Assembly: GCA_014381035.1 (NCBI GenBank)
Contig: JACMIS010000702.1
Location: forward strand, 1-16,825
DNA length: 16,825 nucleotides
Direction of reading: 5' to 3'
Origin: Armatimonadota bacterium
GTDB lineage: Bacteria; Armatimonadota; Armatimonadia; Armatimonadales; Armatimonadaceae
This document shows positions 7,100-14,002 of the stretch, piece by piece (within the stretch, counting starts at the first letter, position 1; every line of letters begins with the position of its first letter). Under the pieces are notes generated by a model. That model had not been told where the DNA came from. It made no database searches and was given only the letters and a program-made list of their open reading frames with translations. The translations under genes were made by a program, and so were the position numbers.

Positions 7100-7822
7100 T
7101 CACTTATAGAGACTGGCATACCATTCGGTCAACATCCGCGAGATGAGTATTTTTTTCATGGAGTTGTCCAGATCCGGCTGGCTGACCGACACTGAACCGA
7201 CATGCCCGTCTCGCTCCGGATTCGTGTTCATTGTGGAAGCGTCGTCGCGTCTGCCGTCCGTCGGCGCGTATGTATCCCACCCCATGCGTTGCGTGCGCGT
7301 ATAATACTCCGCGCTTCGGGTGAGTGTCTTGCCTTCGACGGTCGCTTTGCCGGTACGTGTCTCAACGTTCCACAGGACGAGCGTCACTTGTTGCTTACTT
7401 GCCTCTCGGACTACGACGAAGACGGCCGTGTCCGCGTCTGCCGCCTTCCCCGCCGCGATCAGTGCGGCGGTTGTTTCCGCAGGCGAGCGTTCGGCAAGCC
7501 AGATCGGATTTTCGGGGCTGACGGTTGCGTTCGAAGCGACACGTCCTTCGGCAGCAGTTCTGAGTGCCGCTTTCATTTCCGATTCCGTGACGGAGCGATA
7601 CTGTGGCGCGGAGAACTGATTGCGCAACGACTGCAATGCCGTTGCTGCGAGTTCCGATGCCGGAAATCTGCTTTTGTTCTGAGGTTTTGTCGCGCTGAGA
7701 AGAAGAGCGCGTTTCGGCTTGAAGTAGGGCTGCCTTGTGGGAGTCGGGGCTTGCGCTGATGCGCTACTCACTCCGACCATCGCGGCAAAAATCGCTACAG
7801 TGAATACCCATAGTTTACGCAT
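7100..7822 (-). CDS. Secreted protein of unknown function, paralog A
   Basis: 240 aa, ATG 7822 with a good ribosome-binding site (AGAAGGA, about 7 nt upstream). Signal peptide MRKLWVFTVAIFAAMVGVSS, cleaved after ASA (residue 23). The mature protein starts QAPTPTRQPYFKPKRALLL and parallels paralog B throughout; it differs by an extra stretch of roughly 25-30 residues before the C-terminus (TYAPTDGRRDDASTMNTNPE region). Both end MLTEW.ASL.K. I do not recognise the family. It begins 16 bp after the glycosyltransferase stop codon, so the three genes probably form one transcript. Predicted to be periplasmic or exported; a link to the glycosyltransferase product (glycolipid or exopolymer) is positional inference only. 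Confidence 0.78.
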   Translation of the reverse strand: MRKLWVFTVAIFAAMVGVSSASAQAPTPTRQPYFKPKRALLLSATKPQNKSRFPASELAATALQSLRNQFSAPQYRSVTESEMKAALRTAAEGRVASNATVSPENPIWLAERSPAETTAALIAAGKAADADTAVFVVVREASKQQVTLVLWNVETRTGKATVEGKTLTRSAEYYTRTQRMGWDTYAPTDGRRDDASTMNTNPERDGHVGSVSVSQPDLDNSMKKILISRMLTEWYASLYK

Positions 7823-7838
7823 AAGATTTCCTTCTGTC

Positions 7839-9107
7839 TTAACGCGCTTCGTCGCTACCTTGTGACATGCCGTTGACGATGCGGAGGGGATTATCCACGC
7901 GGTGCTTCCCGGCTTTTGTCCGGGTGGATACGTCTCGATACAGGGTCAGTAGTGTTTGTGCCATCCCTTCCGGTGTGGGGCGGAGCGGATTATGCAACGC
8001 GTTTCGGGCAAGTCGCCGTCGCTCAGTGTGGTCATCCAGCAGGGCGCGGACGGTTTGTGCGAAGATGGCCACTTCCGGAGGTGTGACGATTGCGTCCTCG
8101 CCCGGGCGCACAAACTCACTTGCGCCCCCGCCGCGCATCAGCACACAGGGCAGACCGAAACTTTGCGCTTCCGAGACAACGACGCCCTGCGTTTCGGTCA
8201 GTGAGGTGAATACGAACAGAGTGGATGCCGCGTAGATCGGGGCAAGCTGTTGCCGGGACAAAAAGCCCGCGAAACGGACGTATACTTCCAATCCCATTTC
8301 GCGCACCCGTTGCTCACACCGTTCGCGGTACGGACCGCTACCGACAAAAAGCAAAAACGGGTGTGTTTCCGGCGAGGGAACCGGATGCGACTCGGAGATC
8401 CGGGCGAATGCCGCGAGGAGCGCGTCCAGGTTTTTCTCTGCCGCAAGCCGCCCGACGAAAAGCAGGATCGGGGCGAAGGGCGGGATGTTATAGGTTTCGC
8501 GCACCCGGTCGCGGGCAGTCGGTAGCACTACGGGTGCGGGCGGGATGCCAGTCGGCACGACATGTAGCCGCTCCGCCGGGACACCGAGTGAGAGGAGAAG
8601 ATCGCGCATGACACGCGAGGGTGTGACGACGGCGGCACACGTGTGGTAATAGCGGGCAAGATAACGGGCGGCGATACCACGCGTGATCGCCTTCGGGACC
8701 ACGGGAACATAATGGGCATATTCCAGATACAGCGTGTGAAAGGTGGAGATGAGGGGAACACCGGCGCGACGGGCGGCGACCCGCCCATGTAGCCCGATCC
8801 CGAACGGTTGTTGGGTGTGAACGACATCCAGTTTCTCGTCACGATACGCTTCGGGCAATGGCAAGAACGGGATCGGGGGGAACGCGAACGGATTCTCCGG
8901 GTTCACGGCGATACGCCATGAGGGAAGCCGCCGAATCTCAACGCCTTCCGGCAGATCGCGCGCTTCATCGGAAAAGCCGGGATACTCGGGCGCGACGATC
9001 AGTGACCGGTGTCCGGACTTCGCCATTTCACAGGCAAGCGTTTTAACCGACGTTGAAACGCCGTTTATGACCGGGTCGAAACTTTCCGTGAACAGACCAA
9101 CGCGCAT
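7839..9107 (-). CDS. GT4-family glycosyltransferase
   Basis: 422 aa from ATG 9107, where the standard GT-B N-terminus begins (MRVGLFTESFDPVINGVSTS); a TTG 51 nt upstream adds residues unlike the family. N-terminal acceptor domain: NGVSTSV loop (15-21), HTQQPFGIGLHG with H97, STFHTLYLEYAHYVP (121-135). C-terminal donor domain: FVGRLAAEKN with R220 and K225 for the nucleotide-sugar phosphates, and the GT4 E-X7-E motif at E305/E313 (ETQGVVVSE). The fold and motifs fit retaining enzymes such as diacylglycerol glucosyltransferases and PimA/PimB-like mannosyltransferases; the exact sugar and acceptor cannot be told. A membrane-glycolipid or envelope-glycan role is likely. First gene of a probable operon with the two secreted paralogs; no strong Shine-Dalgarno sequence before this ATG. 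Confidence 0.9.
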   Translation of the reverse strand: MRVGLFTESFDPVINGVSTSVKTLACEMAKSGHRSLIVAPEYPGFSDEARDLPEGVEIRRLPSWRIAVNPENPFAFPPIPFLPLPEAYRDEKLDVVHTQQPFGIGLHGRVAARRAGVPLISTFHTLYLEYAHYVPVVPKAITRGIAARYLARYYHTCAAVVTPSRVMRDLLLSLGVPAERLHVVPTGIPPAPVVLPTARDRVRETYNIPPFAPILLFVGRLAAEKNLDALLAAFARISESHPVPSPETHPFLLFVGSGPYRERCEQRVREMGLEVYVRFAGFLSRQQLAPIYAASTLFVFTSLTETQGVVVSEAQSFGLPCVLMRGGGASEFVRPGEDAIVTPPEVAIFAQTVRALLDDHTERRRLARNALHNPLRPTPEGMAQTLLTLYRDVSTRTKAGKHRVDNPLRIVNGMSQGSDEAR

Positions 9108-9230
9108 GGGTGAGCCAATTTGTAGTGTATCCGAAATGAGTCGGAAACGGATATACAACTGGCACTCTGAGACAAAGACTGCTAAAATGCGGGTTGTAAA
9201 TTTATATTATTTCGGAGGAAATTTGAAACT

Positions 9231-9566
9231 ATGCCTACCTACGGATACCGATGTACCGCCTGTGAAACCACATTTGAGCGATTGCAGAAAATCACCGATC
9301 CGCCGATTACGGAATGTGTCGAATGCGGATCACCGGTCAAAAAGATCCTTTATCCGGTCGGGATTTCCTTCAAGGGCAGCGGATTCTACGTGAACGATTA
9401 CGCGCCATCGGGCGACTCCCGAAAAAAGAGTAGCGACGGCGAAACCGCCCCCGCGACGCCGAGTACCGAAACGAAATCGGAGTCGACAACGACATCGGAA
9501 TCAACCCCGGCGGCGTCGGCGACTCCCGCGTCAGCCCCGGCGGCAAAAACCGATGGAGCTAAGTAG
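9231..9566 (+). CDS. FmdB-family zinc-ribbon protein
   Basis: 111 aa. Residues 1-45 are the FmdB/CxxC_CxxC zinc ribbon: MPTYGYRC at the start and Cys pairs C8-C11 and C29-C32 (CTAC, CVECG), followed by [22 protein letters not shown]. From about residue 60 to the end it is a disordered tail rich in Ser, Thr, Ala and Pro (repeats of [14 protein letters not shown]), common in this family. Function unproven; some relatives are described as regulators of formamidase genes, but most are uncharacterised. GGAGG at 9214-9218 precedes the ATG at a slightly long distance. It is divergent from the glycosyltransferase, and its last 8 bp overlap the end of copA on the other strand. Confidence 0.92.
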   Translation: MPTYGYRCTACETTFERLQKITDPPITECVECGSPVKKILYPVGISFKGSGFYVNDYAPSGDSRKKSSDGETAPATPSTETKSESTTTSESTPAASATPASAPAAKTDGAK

Positions 9567-11892
9567 TCGGGGGTTGGAACCCCCGCAAGCGTAGACTGTT
9601 GGAGACTACCGAAACGCTCGACAGGCTCATGGCGAGGCTGGCGATGATCGGCGACAGAAGCCAACCGGTGAAGGGGTACAAGACACCCGCCGCGAGCGGT
9701 ATACCGATCACGTTGTAAACGAACGCCCAGAACAGGTTCTGCTTCACGGTGCGCAGGGTCGCTTTTGAGAGAGCGATGGCGGTGACGACCCCGCGTAGAT
9801 CGCCGCTCAGTAGCGTAATGTCGGACGCTTCGATGGCAACATCGGTTCCGGTACCGATGGCGATACCGACATCGGCTCGGGCAAGCGCGGGCGCGTCGTT
9901 AATGCCGTCCCCTACCATACCGACGATACGTCCTTCGCTTTGCAGTCGGGCGATCTCAGCGGCTTTCGCGTCGGGCAGGACTTCGGCGAGGACCCGCTCG
10001 ATGCCGACAACCCGTGCGACAGCGTCGGCGGTACGACGGTTGTCCCCGGTCAACAGGATCACTTCCAGCCCCTGTGCTTTCAAGGCGGCTATCGCGCTTT
10101 TCGCCTCGGATTTTACGGTATCGGCGACGGCAACGATTCCGGCGAACGCACCACCGACCGCAGCGAACATCGGCGTTTTGCCCTCGGTGGCGAGTTGCAT
10201 GGCGGTCTCCCGTGCGGCATCGCTGATGACTATTTTACGTTCGCGCATCATGCGTTCATTGCCGAACAGAACCGCTTTTCCCTCGACAATCGCCGTTATC
10301 CCCAGTCCGGCGTTCGCGGCGAAATCCGTAGCGACGGCAAGAATAATGTCGCGTTCTTTTGCTCCCCGTGCGATAGCCTCGGCAAGTGGATGCTCCGAAC
10401 CACGCTCCGCCGTTGCCACAATGCGAAGCAGTTCCGTCTCGGACAGGTCGCCGAACGGAATCACGTCCGTCAGGGACGGTTTGCCCTGTGTGACCGTGCC
10501 GGTTTTATCCAGAACAATCATGGTCAGGGCTTGCGCCCGCTCCAGAGCCGCGCCGCCTTTGACCAGCACGCCATTTTCCGCCCCCTTACCCGTTCCGACG
10601 AGAATCGCGGTCGGTGTCGCCAATCCGAGGGCGCACGGACAGGCGATGATGAGCACGGAAACGAAGTTCATCAGAGCCATCGAAAGCCGGCTCTCTTCCG
10701 CTCCGAAAAGGTACCACAAAACGAACGTCAGCACGGCGATACAAAGTACCACCGGCGTGAAGACGCCGGAAATCGTGTCGGCAAGCCGCGCTATCGGTGC
10801 CTTGCTGCCCTGGGCTTCCTGCACCAGCCGGACGATCTGCGCGAGCGCGGTATCCTTGCCGATTTTTGTCGCACGGAAAATTAACGATCCCGTTTTATTC
10901 AACGTCGCCCCGAACACCGCATCCCCCGACTTCTTCTCGACCGGCATACTTTCCCCGGTTAACATCGCTTCGTCAACGGCGGACGAACCGTCCACAACAA
11001 CGCCATCCACCGCCATCTTCTCGCCGGGACGAACCCGGACCATATCGCCGACGACCACGTCGGACAACGGAATATCTACTTCCTGTGTCCCGCGCACGAC
11101 CCGTGCTGTTTTCGGTTGCAGGTTCAGCAGGCGGCGAATCGCCTCGCCGGTTTGTCCTTTTGCCTGTGCTTCCAGGAGCCGCCCGAGCAATACCAGTGCG
11201 ATGATTACCCCCGCCGCCTCGAAATAGACCGGAGGGCTCGCGCCCATTCCCGTCATCCCCGCGTGCTTCGTTGCCCCCGTAAAGAACGATGGGAACAGCG
11301 TCGCCGCCGCGCTATACAGGAATGCCGTCCCGGTACCCAGCGCGATGAGCGTGTTCATATCCGCCGCCCGATGCCGCAGTGCTGCCCATGCTCCCTTGTA
11401 AAACAGCGAGCCGGAGTACAGGACCACGGGCGCGGTCAGAACAAGTTGCAGATAGTTGACACCGGGAAAGTTCAGAGCCGGGATCGCACCGTGCGACATG
11501 GCAATAACGAGCGTCGGTAGCGATAGCACCGCCGCGACGCCAAACCGCCGTTGCAACTGCCTCACCTCGCTCACTCGTGCTCCGGCAAGCGCGTCTTCCG
11601 GAGAAGCGGTAGCGTTATCCATCGTTATTGCTGCGGAGGGAAGGGCGACGCCATATCCTGCATCCTCAATGGCATGGATTAGCGCATCGCGCCCCGTAGC
11701 GGACGGCTCGAAATGCACAGTCGCCGTATTCGTCGCAAAGTTGACGTTCGCGGTTTGTACGCCGGTCGTCCGCGTCAGCACGCGCTCGATACGCCGCGCA
11801 CAGGCGGCGCAGGTCATGCCAGTGACGGGAACATCAAACCGCTCGTTGGGTAGACTCACCGCGTCTGCTTCGCGTTCTAAAGTCTCGGTCAT
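9559..11892 (-). CDS. copA: Copper-exporting P1B-type ATPase CopA
   Basis: 777 aa, complete. One N-terminal heavy-metal-associated domain with GMTCAAC (25-31), then the transmembrane domain, actuator loop TGES (312-315), the Cu(I)-selective intramembrane CPC (418-420), phosphorylation site DKTGT (D462), SEHP (H501-P502), GDGINDAP (661-668) and the C-terminal MSLSS (755-759) that with CPC defines P1B-1 ATPases. It pumps Cu(I) out of the cytoplasm using ATP. ATG 11892 follows AAGGAG. It lies 21 bp after csoR and should be co-regulated by it. No separate copper chaperone gene is nearby. The last residues (GFQPPTT) are encoded by a CGGGGG/CCCCCG hairpin, and the stop overlaps the fmdB-type gene end by 8 bp, so the tail may be recently extended. 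Confidence 0.97.
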   Translation of the reverse strand: MTETLEREADAVSLPNERFDVPVTGMTCAACARRIERVLTRTTGVQTANVNFATNTATVHFEPSATGRDALIHAIEDAGYGVALPSAAITMDNATASPEDALAGARVSEVRQLQRRFGVAAVLSLPTLVIAMSHGAIPALNFPGVNYLQLVLTAPVVLYSGSLFYKGAWAALRHRAADMNTLIALGTGTAFLYSAAATLFPSFFTGATKHAGMTGMGASPPVYFEAAGVIIALVLLGRLLEAQAKGQTGEAIRRLLNLQPKTARVVRGTQEVDIPLSDVVVGDMVRVRPGEKMAVDGVVVDGSSAVDEAMLTGESMPVEKKSGDAVFGATLNKTGSLIFRATKIGKDTALAQIVRLVQEAQGSKAPIARLADTISGVFTPVVLCIAVLTFVLWYLFGAEESRLSMALMNFVSVLIIACPCALGLATPTAILVGTGKGAENGVLVKGGAALERAQALTMIVLDKTGTVTQGKPSLTDVIPFGDLSETELLRIVATAERGSEHPLAEAIARGAKERDIILAVATDFAANAGLGITAIVEGKAVLFGNERMMRERKIVISDAARETAMQLATEGKTPMFAAVGGAFAGIVAVADTVKSEAKSAIAALKAQGLEVILLTGDNRRTADAVARVVGIERVLAEVLPDAKAAEIARLQSEGRIVGMVGDGINDAPALARADVGIAIGTGTDVAIEASDITLLSGDLRGVVTAIALSKATLRTVKQNLFWAFVYNVIGIPLAAGVLYPFTGWLLSPIIASLAMSLSSVSVVSNSLRLRGFQPPTT
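9568..9585. repeat. CGGGGG hairpin at fmdB/copA junction
   Basis: Perfect inverted repeat: CGGGGGTT (9568-9575), GG, AACCCCCG (9578-9585). It sits just past the FmdB-type stop codon and inside the last codons of copA, between convergent genes. No T-run follows on either strand, so it is not a typical intrinsic terminator. It resembles the hairpin at 12773-12792. Confidence 0.7.
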
Positions 11893-11913
11893 GCTGTTCT
11901 CTCCTTTTCCGTC

Positions 11914-12204
11914 TTATTTCAAGAACCGCCGGACAACGGTCCGCACTTCCTCTACCAATTCATCACCGGTGAGCGGCTTCGCGCACTCGTGCTCGTCGCC
12001 CCCCCCGTGCCCGAGGACGCAGGTTTGCAGGTGATCCGCCAATAGTTCGACCCCGATAGCATCCAGTGCGGAGCGGGCGGCGGCGATCTGGTTGAGAATC
12101 TCCACGCAGTATTTGTCCTCGTCGATCATGCGACCGATACCGGCGACCTGACCGCCCACACGGTTGACCCGTCCGCGTAGCTTATCCCGTGATTCGTTTG
12201 TCAT
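11914..12204 (-). CDS. csoR: Copper-sensing repressor CsoR
   Basis: 96 aa, all-helical CsoR/RcnR family (DUF156). The Cu(I) ligand set is intact: C33 (YCVEI), H58 and C62 (ADHLQTC), matching C36-H61-C65 of the Mycobacterium tuberculosis protein in spacing, which favours copper over nickel/cobalt (RcnR) or formaldehyde (FrmR) sensing. Arginines and lysines of helix 1 (RDKLRGRVNRVGGQV) are typical of the DNA-binding face. A Gly/His stretch (GHGGGDEHEC, about 65-74) follows the ligand helix and is a little unusual. Cu(I) binding is expected to release the operator and induce csoR-copA. The start codon lies only 6 nt after a perfect -10 hexamer with no Shine-Dalgarno sequence, so the mRNA is probably leaderless. 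Confidence 0.95.
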   Translation of the reverse strand: MTNESRDKLRGRVNRVGGQVAGIGRMIDEDKYCVEILNQIAAARSALDAIGVELLADHLQTCVLGHGGGDEHECAKPLTGDELVEEVRTVVRRFLK

Positions 12205-12210
12205 AAGATC

Positions 12211-12239
12211 ATTATACCCTGGGGGGGTACTACCGGCAA
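12211..12239 (-). promoter_or_regulatory. csoR-copA promoter with embedded CsoR operator
   Basis: Minus strand: -35 TTGCCG (12234-12239), 17-nt spacer, -10 TATAAT (12211-12216). The spacer and -10 contain an inverted repeat TACCC (12215-12219), N5, GGGTA (12225-12229) around a run of seven G (12221-12227). G/C-tract palindromes flanked by TA are the known kind of CsoR operator. A repressor bound here would block both hexamers. Confidence 0.85.
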
Positions 12240-12263
12240 GTCACGGGGATTTTAGTCGCCGGA

Positions 12264-12641
12264 CTACTCGGGCTTCGTCGCGGCGACGGTGAGGAGTACC
12301 CAGCCTGACAGGAAACAGACGCCGCCAATCGGTGTGATCGCACCGAGAATCTTCACCCCGGACAGCGTCAGGGCGTACAAACTCCCTGCAAAGATGACAC
12401 AACCGACGGCAAATAGATAGCCTGCCGTCCGCGCCAAGCCCTGTGCTTTTATCGGAAGCCGGTCGTATAACGCGGCGATCAGAAGCAGGCCGAGCGCGTG
12501 ATACATCTGGTACTGCGCCCCGGTATTCCAGGTGGCGAGTCGCTCTATGGGGACGTGGTTTCGCAGTTCGTGCGCCCCGAACGCGCCGAGGGCGACGGCG
12601 ATGAAAGCGTTGATCGCGCCGAGAAGTAAAAAGGTTCGCAT
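12264..12641 (-). CDS. DUF423 family inner-membrane protein
   Basis: 125 aa with four predicted membrane segments. It shows DUF423 signatures: LGAFGAHELR near the N-terminus, YQMYHALGLLL in the middle and GSLYALTLSGVKILGAITPI followed by GG near the end. The family (E. coli YgdD type) is widespread but of unknown function. Complete and of the usual length. No Shine-Dalgarno sequence; CATAAC (12648-12653) lies exactly 6 nt before the ATG, so it may be leaderless, although no good -35 is seen. An imperfect palindrome centred on GGTACC overlaps this region. It is separate from csoR (59 bp gap, own promoter between). Confidence 0.93.
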   Translation of the reverse strand: MRTFLLLGAINAFIAVALGAFGAHELRNHVPIERLATWNTGAQYQMYHALGLLLIAALYDRLPIKAQGLARTAGYLFAVGCVIFAGSLYALTLSGVKILGAITPIGGVCFLSGWVLLTVAATKPE

Positions 12642-12753
12642 GATACCGTTATGGTACCGTAACCGTCCTCGCGTCGCTTCATTCGTCGTGTAGGATCACT
12701 TCCGCTGTCTCGCGATTAGAACGACTCACCAGTATGCCGGTCGGTGAAACCCC

Positions 12754-12792
12754 GGCACGAAGTGCCTAACAACGGGGGAATTTATTCCCCCG
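12754..12792. repeat. Two-hairpin element, REP-like
   Basis: Two adjacent perfect inverted repeats: GGCAC-GAA-GTGCC (12754-12766), then six nt (TAACAA), then CGGGGGAATTTATTCCCCCG (12773-12792, 9-bp arms). It lies in the non-coding space between the DUF423 and aldo/keto reductase genes. The second hairpin shares CGGGGG/CCCCCG arms with the one at 9568-9585. Paired hairpins in intergenic DNA are typical of REP-type repeats, but copy number elsewhere is unknown. Confidence 0.6.
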
Positions 12793-12820
12793 ACAGACAC
12801 AGTGCTTCAACAAACGAGAT

Positions 12821-12829
12821 TGGTATAAG
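12821..12829 (+). promoter_or_regulatory. Candidate extended -10 promoter of aldo/keto reductase
   Basis: TGGTATAAG: a TG one base before a TATAAG -10 hexamer, the extended -10 arrangement. No good -35 is seen 17 nt upstream. Transcription would begin near 12836, right at the AGGAGG at 12837-12842. Confidence 0.4.
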
Positions 12830-12875
12830 GTACTGTAGGAGGAAACTTTTTTGGTTCGGGAAAGAGGATTGTTTT

Positions 12876-13853
12876 ATGGAACGGCGTGATTTAGCGGGAG
12901 CAATGGTGGGCGAAATCGGACTGGGGTGCTGGCAGTTTGGGGGCGATTGGGGCGCGGTGTCGGAAGAGTCGGCGCAGGCAACGCTCCAAGCCGCCGTCGA
13001 CGGCGGCGTCACCTTTTTTGACACCGCCGACGTTTACGGCGGTGGATTGAGCGAGGAGATTATCGGGCGGTTTCTCGCGCAAAGCGGTGCCGATGTTTTC
13101 GTGGCGACGAAGTTAGGACGGCGAGGCGATCCCGGCGGACCTGCGAACTACACGTCCGCCGTGATGCGTGCCCATACGGAGGATTCTCTCAGGCGTCTCG
13201 GAGTCGAACGCCTCGATCTCACTCAACTACATTGTATTCCCACCGAGGAGTTGCGCCGGGGCGACGTATTTGAAACGCTACGCACGCTACAAGCCGAAGG
13301 GAAGATCGCACGTTTCGGTGCCAGTGTGGAGTCGGTCGAGGAAGCGCAGATATGCCTCGCGCAACCCGGTCTCGCGTCGCTCCAAGTCATCTTCAATATC
13401 TTCCGGCAGAAACCGATGGTCGAACTGTTCGCCGATGCCAAGGCGAAAGGCACAGCGATTATCGTGCGCTTGCCGCTCGCATCGGGACTGCTCACCGGCA
13501 AATACAAGCAAGAGACGACGTTCGCGCCGCAGGATCACCGCACGTACAACCGGGATGGACAGGCGTTCAATGTCGGGGAGACGTTCGCCGGACTATCGTT
13601 CGAGTTGGGCGTCGCCCTTGCCGACGAACTCAAACCGCTCGTCCCGAACGGCTTCACCCTGACGCAGATGGCTCTGCGCTGGATTCTCGATTTCGACGCG
13701 GTGACGGTGATCATTCCGGGCGCGAAGAACCCCGAACAGGCCCAGGCGAATGTTTCCGTCGCCGACCTCCCGCCCCTTTCGCCAGAACTCCACGCCCGGT
13801 TGCGCGACTGGTACGCCGACCGCGTTGCCACCCATATTCGCGGACCGTATTAG
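12876..13853 (+). CDS. Aldo/keto reductase
   Basis: 325 aa. ATG 12876 is preferred because the AKR fold starts at once (MERRDLAGAMVGEIGLGCWQ) and AAAGAGGA precedes it; longer in-frame versions add unrelated sequence. The catalytic tetrad is intact: D49 (FFDTAD), Y54 (VYGGG), K79 (VATKL) and H119 (TQLH). NADPH-binding features include the GASVESVEEA region and the C-terminal 'IIPGAKNPEQAQANV'. It should reduce aldehydes or ketones, or oxidise sugar alcohols, with NADPH in the cytoplasm; the substrate is not predictable. Similar proteins are often annotated as general stress AKRs (YhdN/IolS-like). It converges on the aldehyde dehydrogenase gene with a long inverted repeat between them. Confidence 0.93.
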   Translation: MERRDLAGAMVGEIGLGCWQFGGDWGAVSEESAQATLQAAVDGGVTFFDTADVYGGGLSEEIIGRFLAQSGADVFVATKLGRRGDPGGPANYTSAVMRAHTEDSLRRLGVERLDLTQLHCIPTEELRRGDVFETLRTLQAEGKIARFGASVESVEEAQICLAQPGLASLQVIFNIFRQKPMVELFADAKAKGTAIIVRLPLASGLLTGKYKQETTFAPQDHRTYNRDGQAFNVGETFAGLSFELGVALADELKPLVPNGFTLTQMALRWILDFDAVTVIIPGAKNPEQAQANVSVADLPPLSPELHARLRDWYADRVATHIRGPY

Positions 13854-13858
13854 GATTC

Positions 13859-14002
13859 AACCACAAAGGACACAAAGTTTGGGAAGCACACAAAGGATTT
13901 TCAGGTGATGCTTGCCGGTTTCGTATAGTCATTGCCCTAACGAGCGAAGTGAAAACCTTAAAAAACTTTGTGTGCTTCCCAAACTTTGTGTCCTTTGTGG
14001 TT
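13859..14002. repeat. Perfect 37-bp inverted repeat with 9-nt periodicity
   Basis: Left arm 13859-13895 and right arm 13966-14002 are exact reverse complements over 37 bp, with a 70-nt loop. Each arm is built of imperfect 9-nt units (ACCACAAAG, GACACAAAG, TTTGGGAAG, CACACAAAG). It begins 5 bp after the aldo/keto reductase stop and overlaps the aldehyde dehydrogenase stop by 2 bp. Transcripts from either side could form a long hairpin, so it may end both convergent genes. No open frame and no transposase in the loop; a MITE-like or intergenic repeat origin is possible. Confidence 0.9.

Noticed and set aside
7050..7103. GTG start of paralog B overlapping the stop of paralog A
   Set aside because: The extra 18 residues would displace a normal signal peptide whose length equals that of paralog A; no ribosome-binding site precedes the GTG. 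Coupled initiation is not fully excluded.
9108..9158. TTG-started extension of the glycosyltransferase
   Set aside because: The extra 17 residues precede the canonical MRVGLFTESFDP start and look like non-coding upstream DNA.
9749..11227. A 492-codon open frame on the plus strand opposite copA
   Set aside because: It is the antisense shadow of a strongly conserved ATPase gene; its translation is low-complexity Ser/Arg/Ala without any domain.
13896..13965. The 70-nt loop as an insertion sequence or gene
   Set aside because: It is too short, has no plausible open frame and no transposase motif.
13859..14002. The CACAAAG-rich arms as a CRISPR array
   Set aside because: There are only two long copies, in opposite orientation, with one loop and no regular spacers or cas genes.
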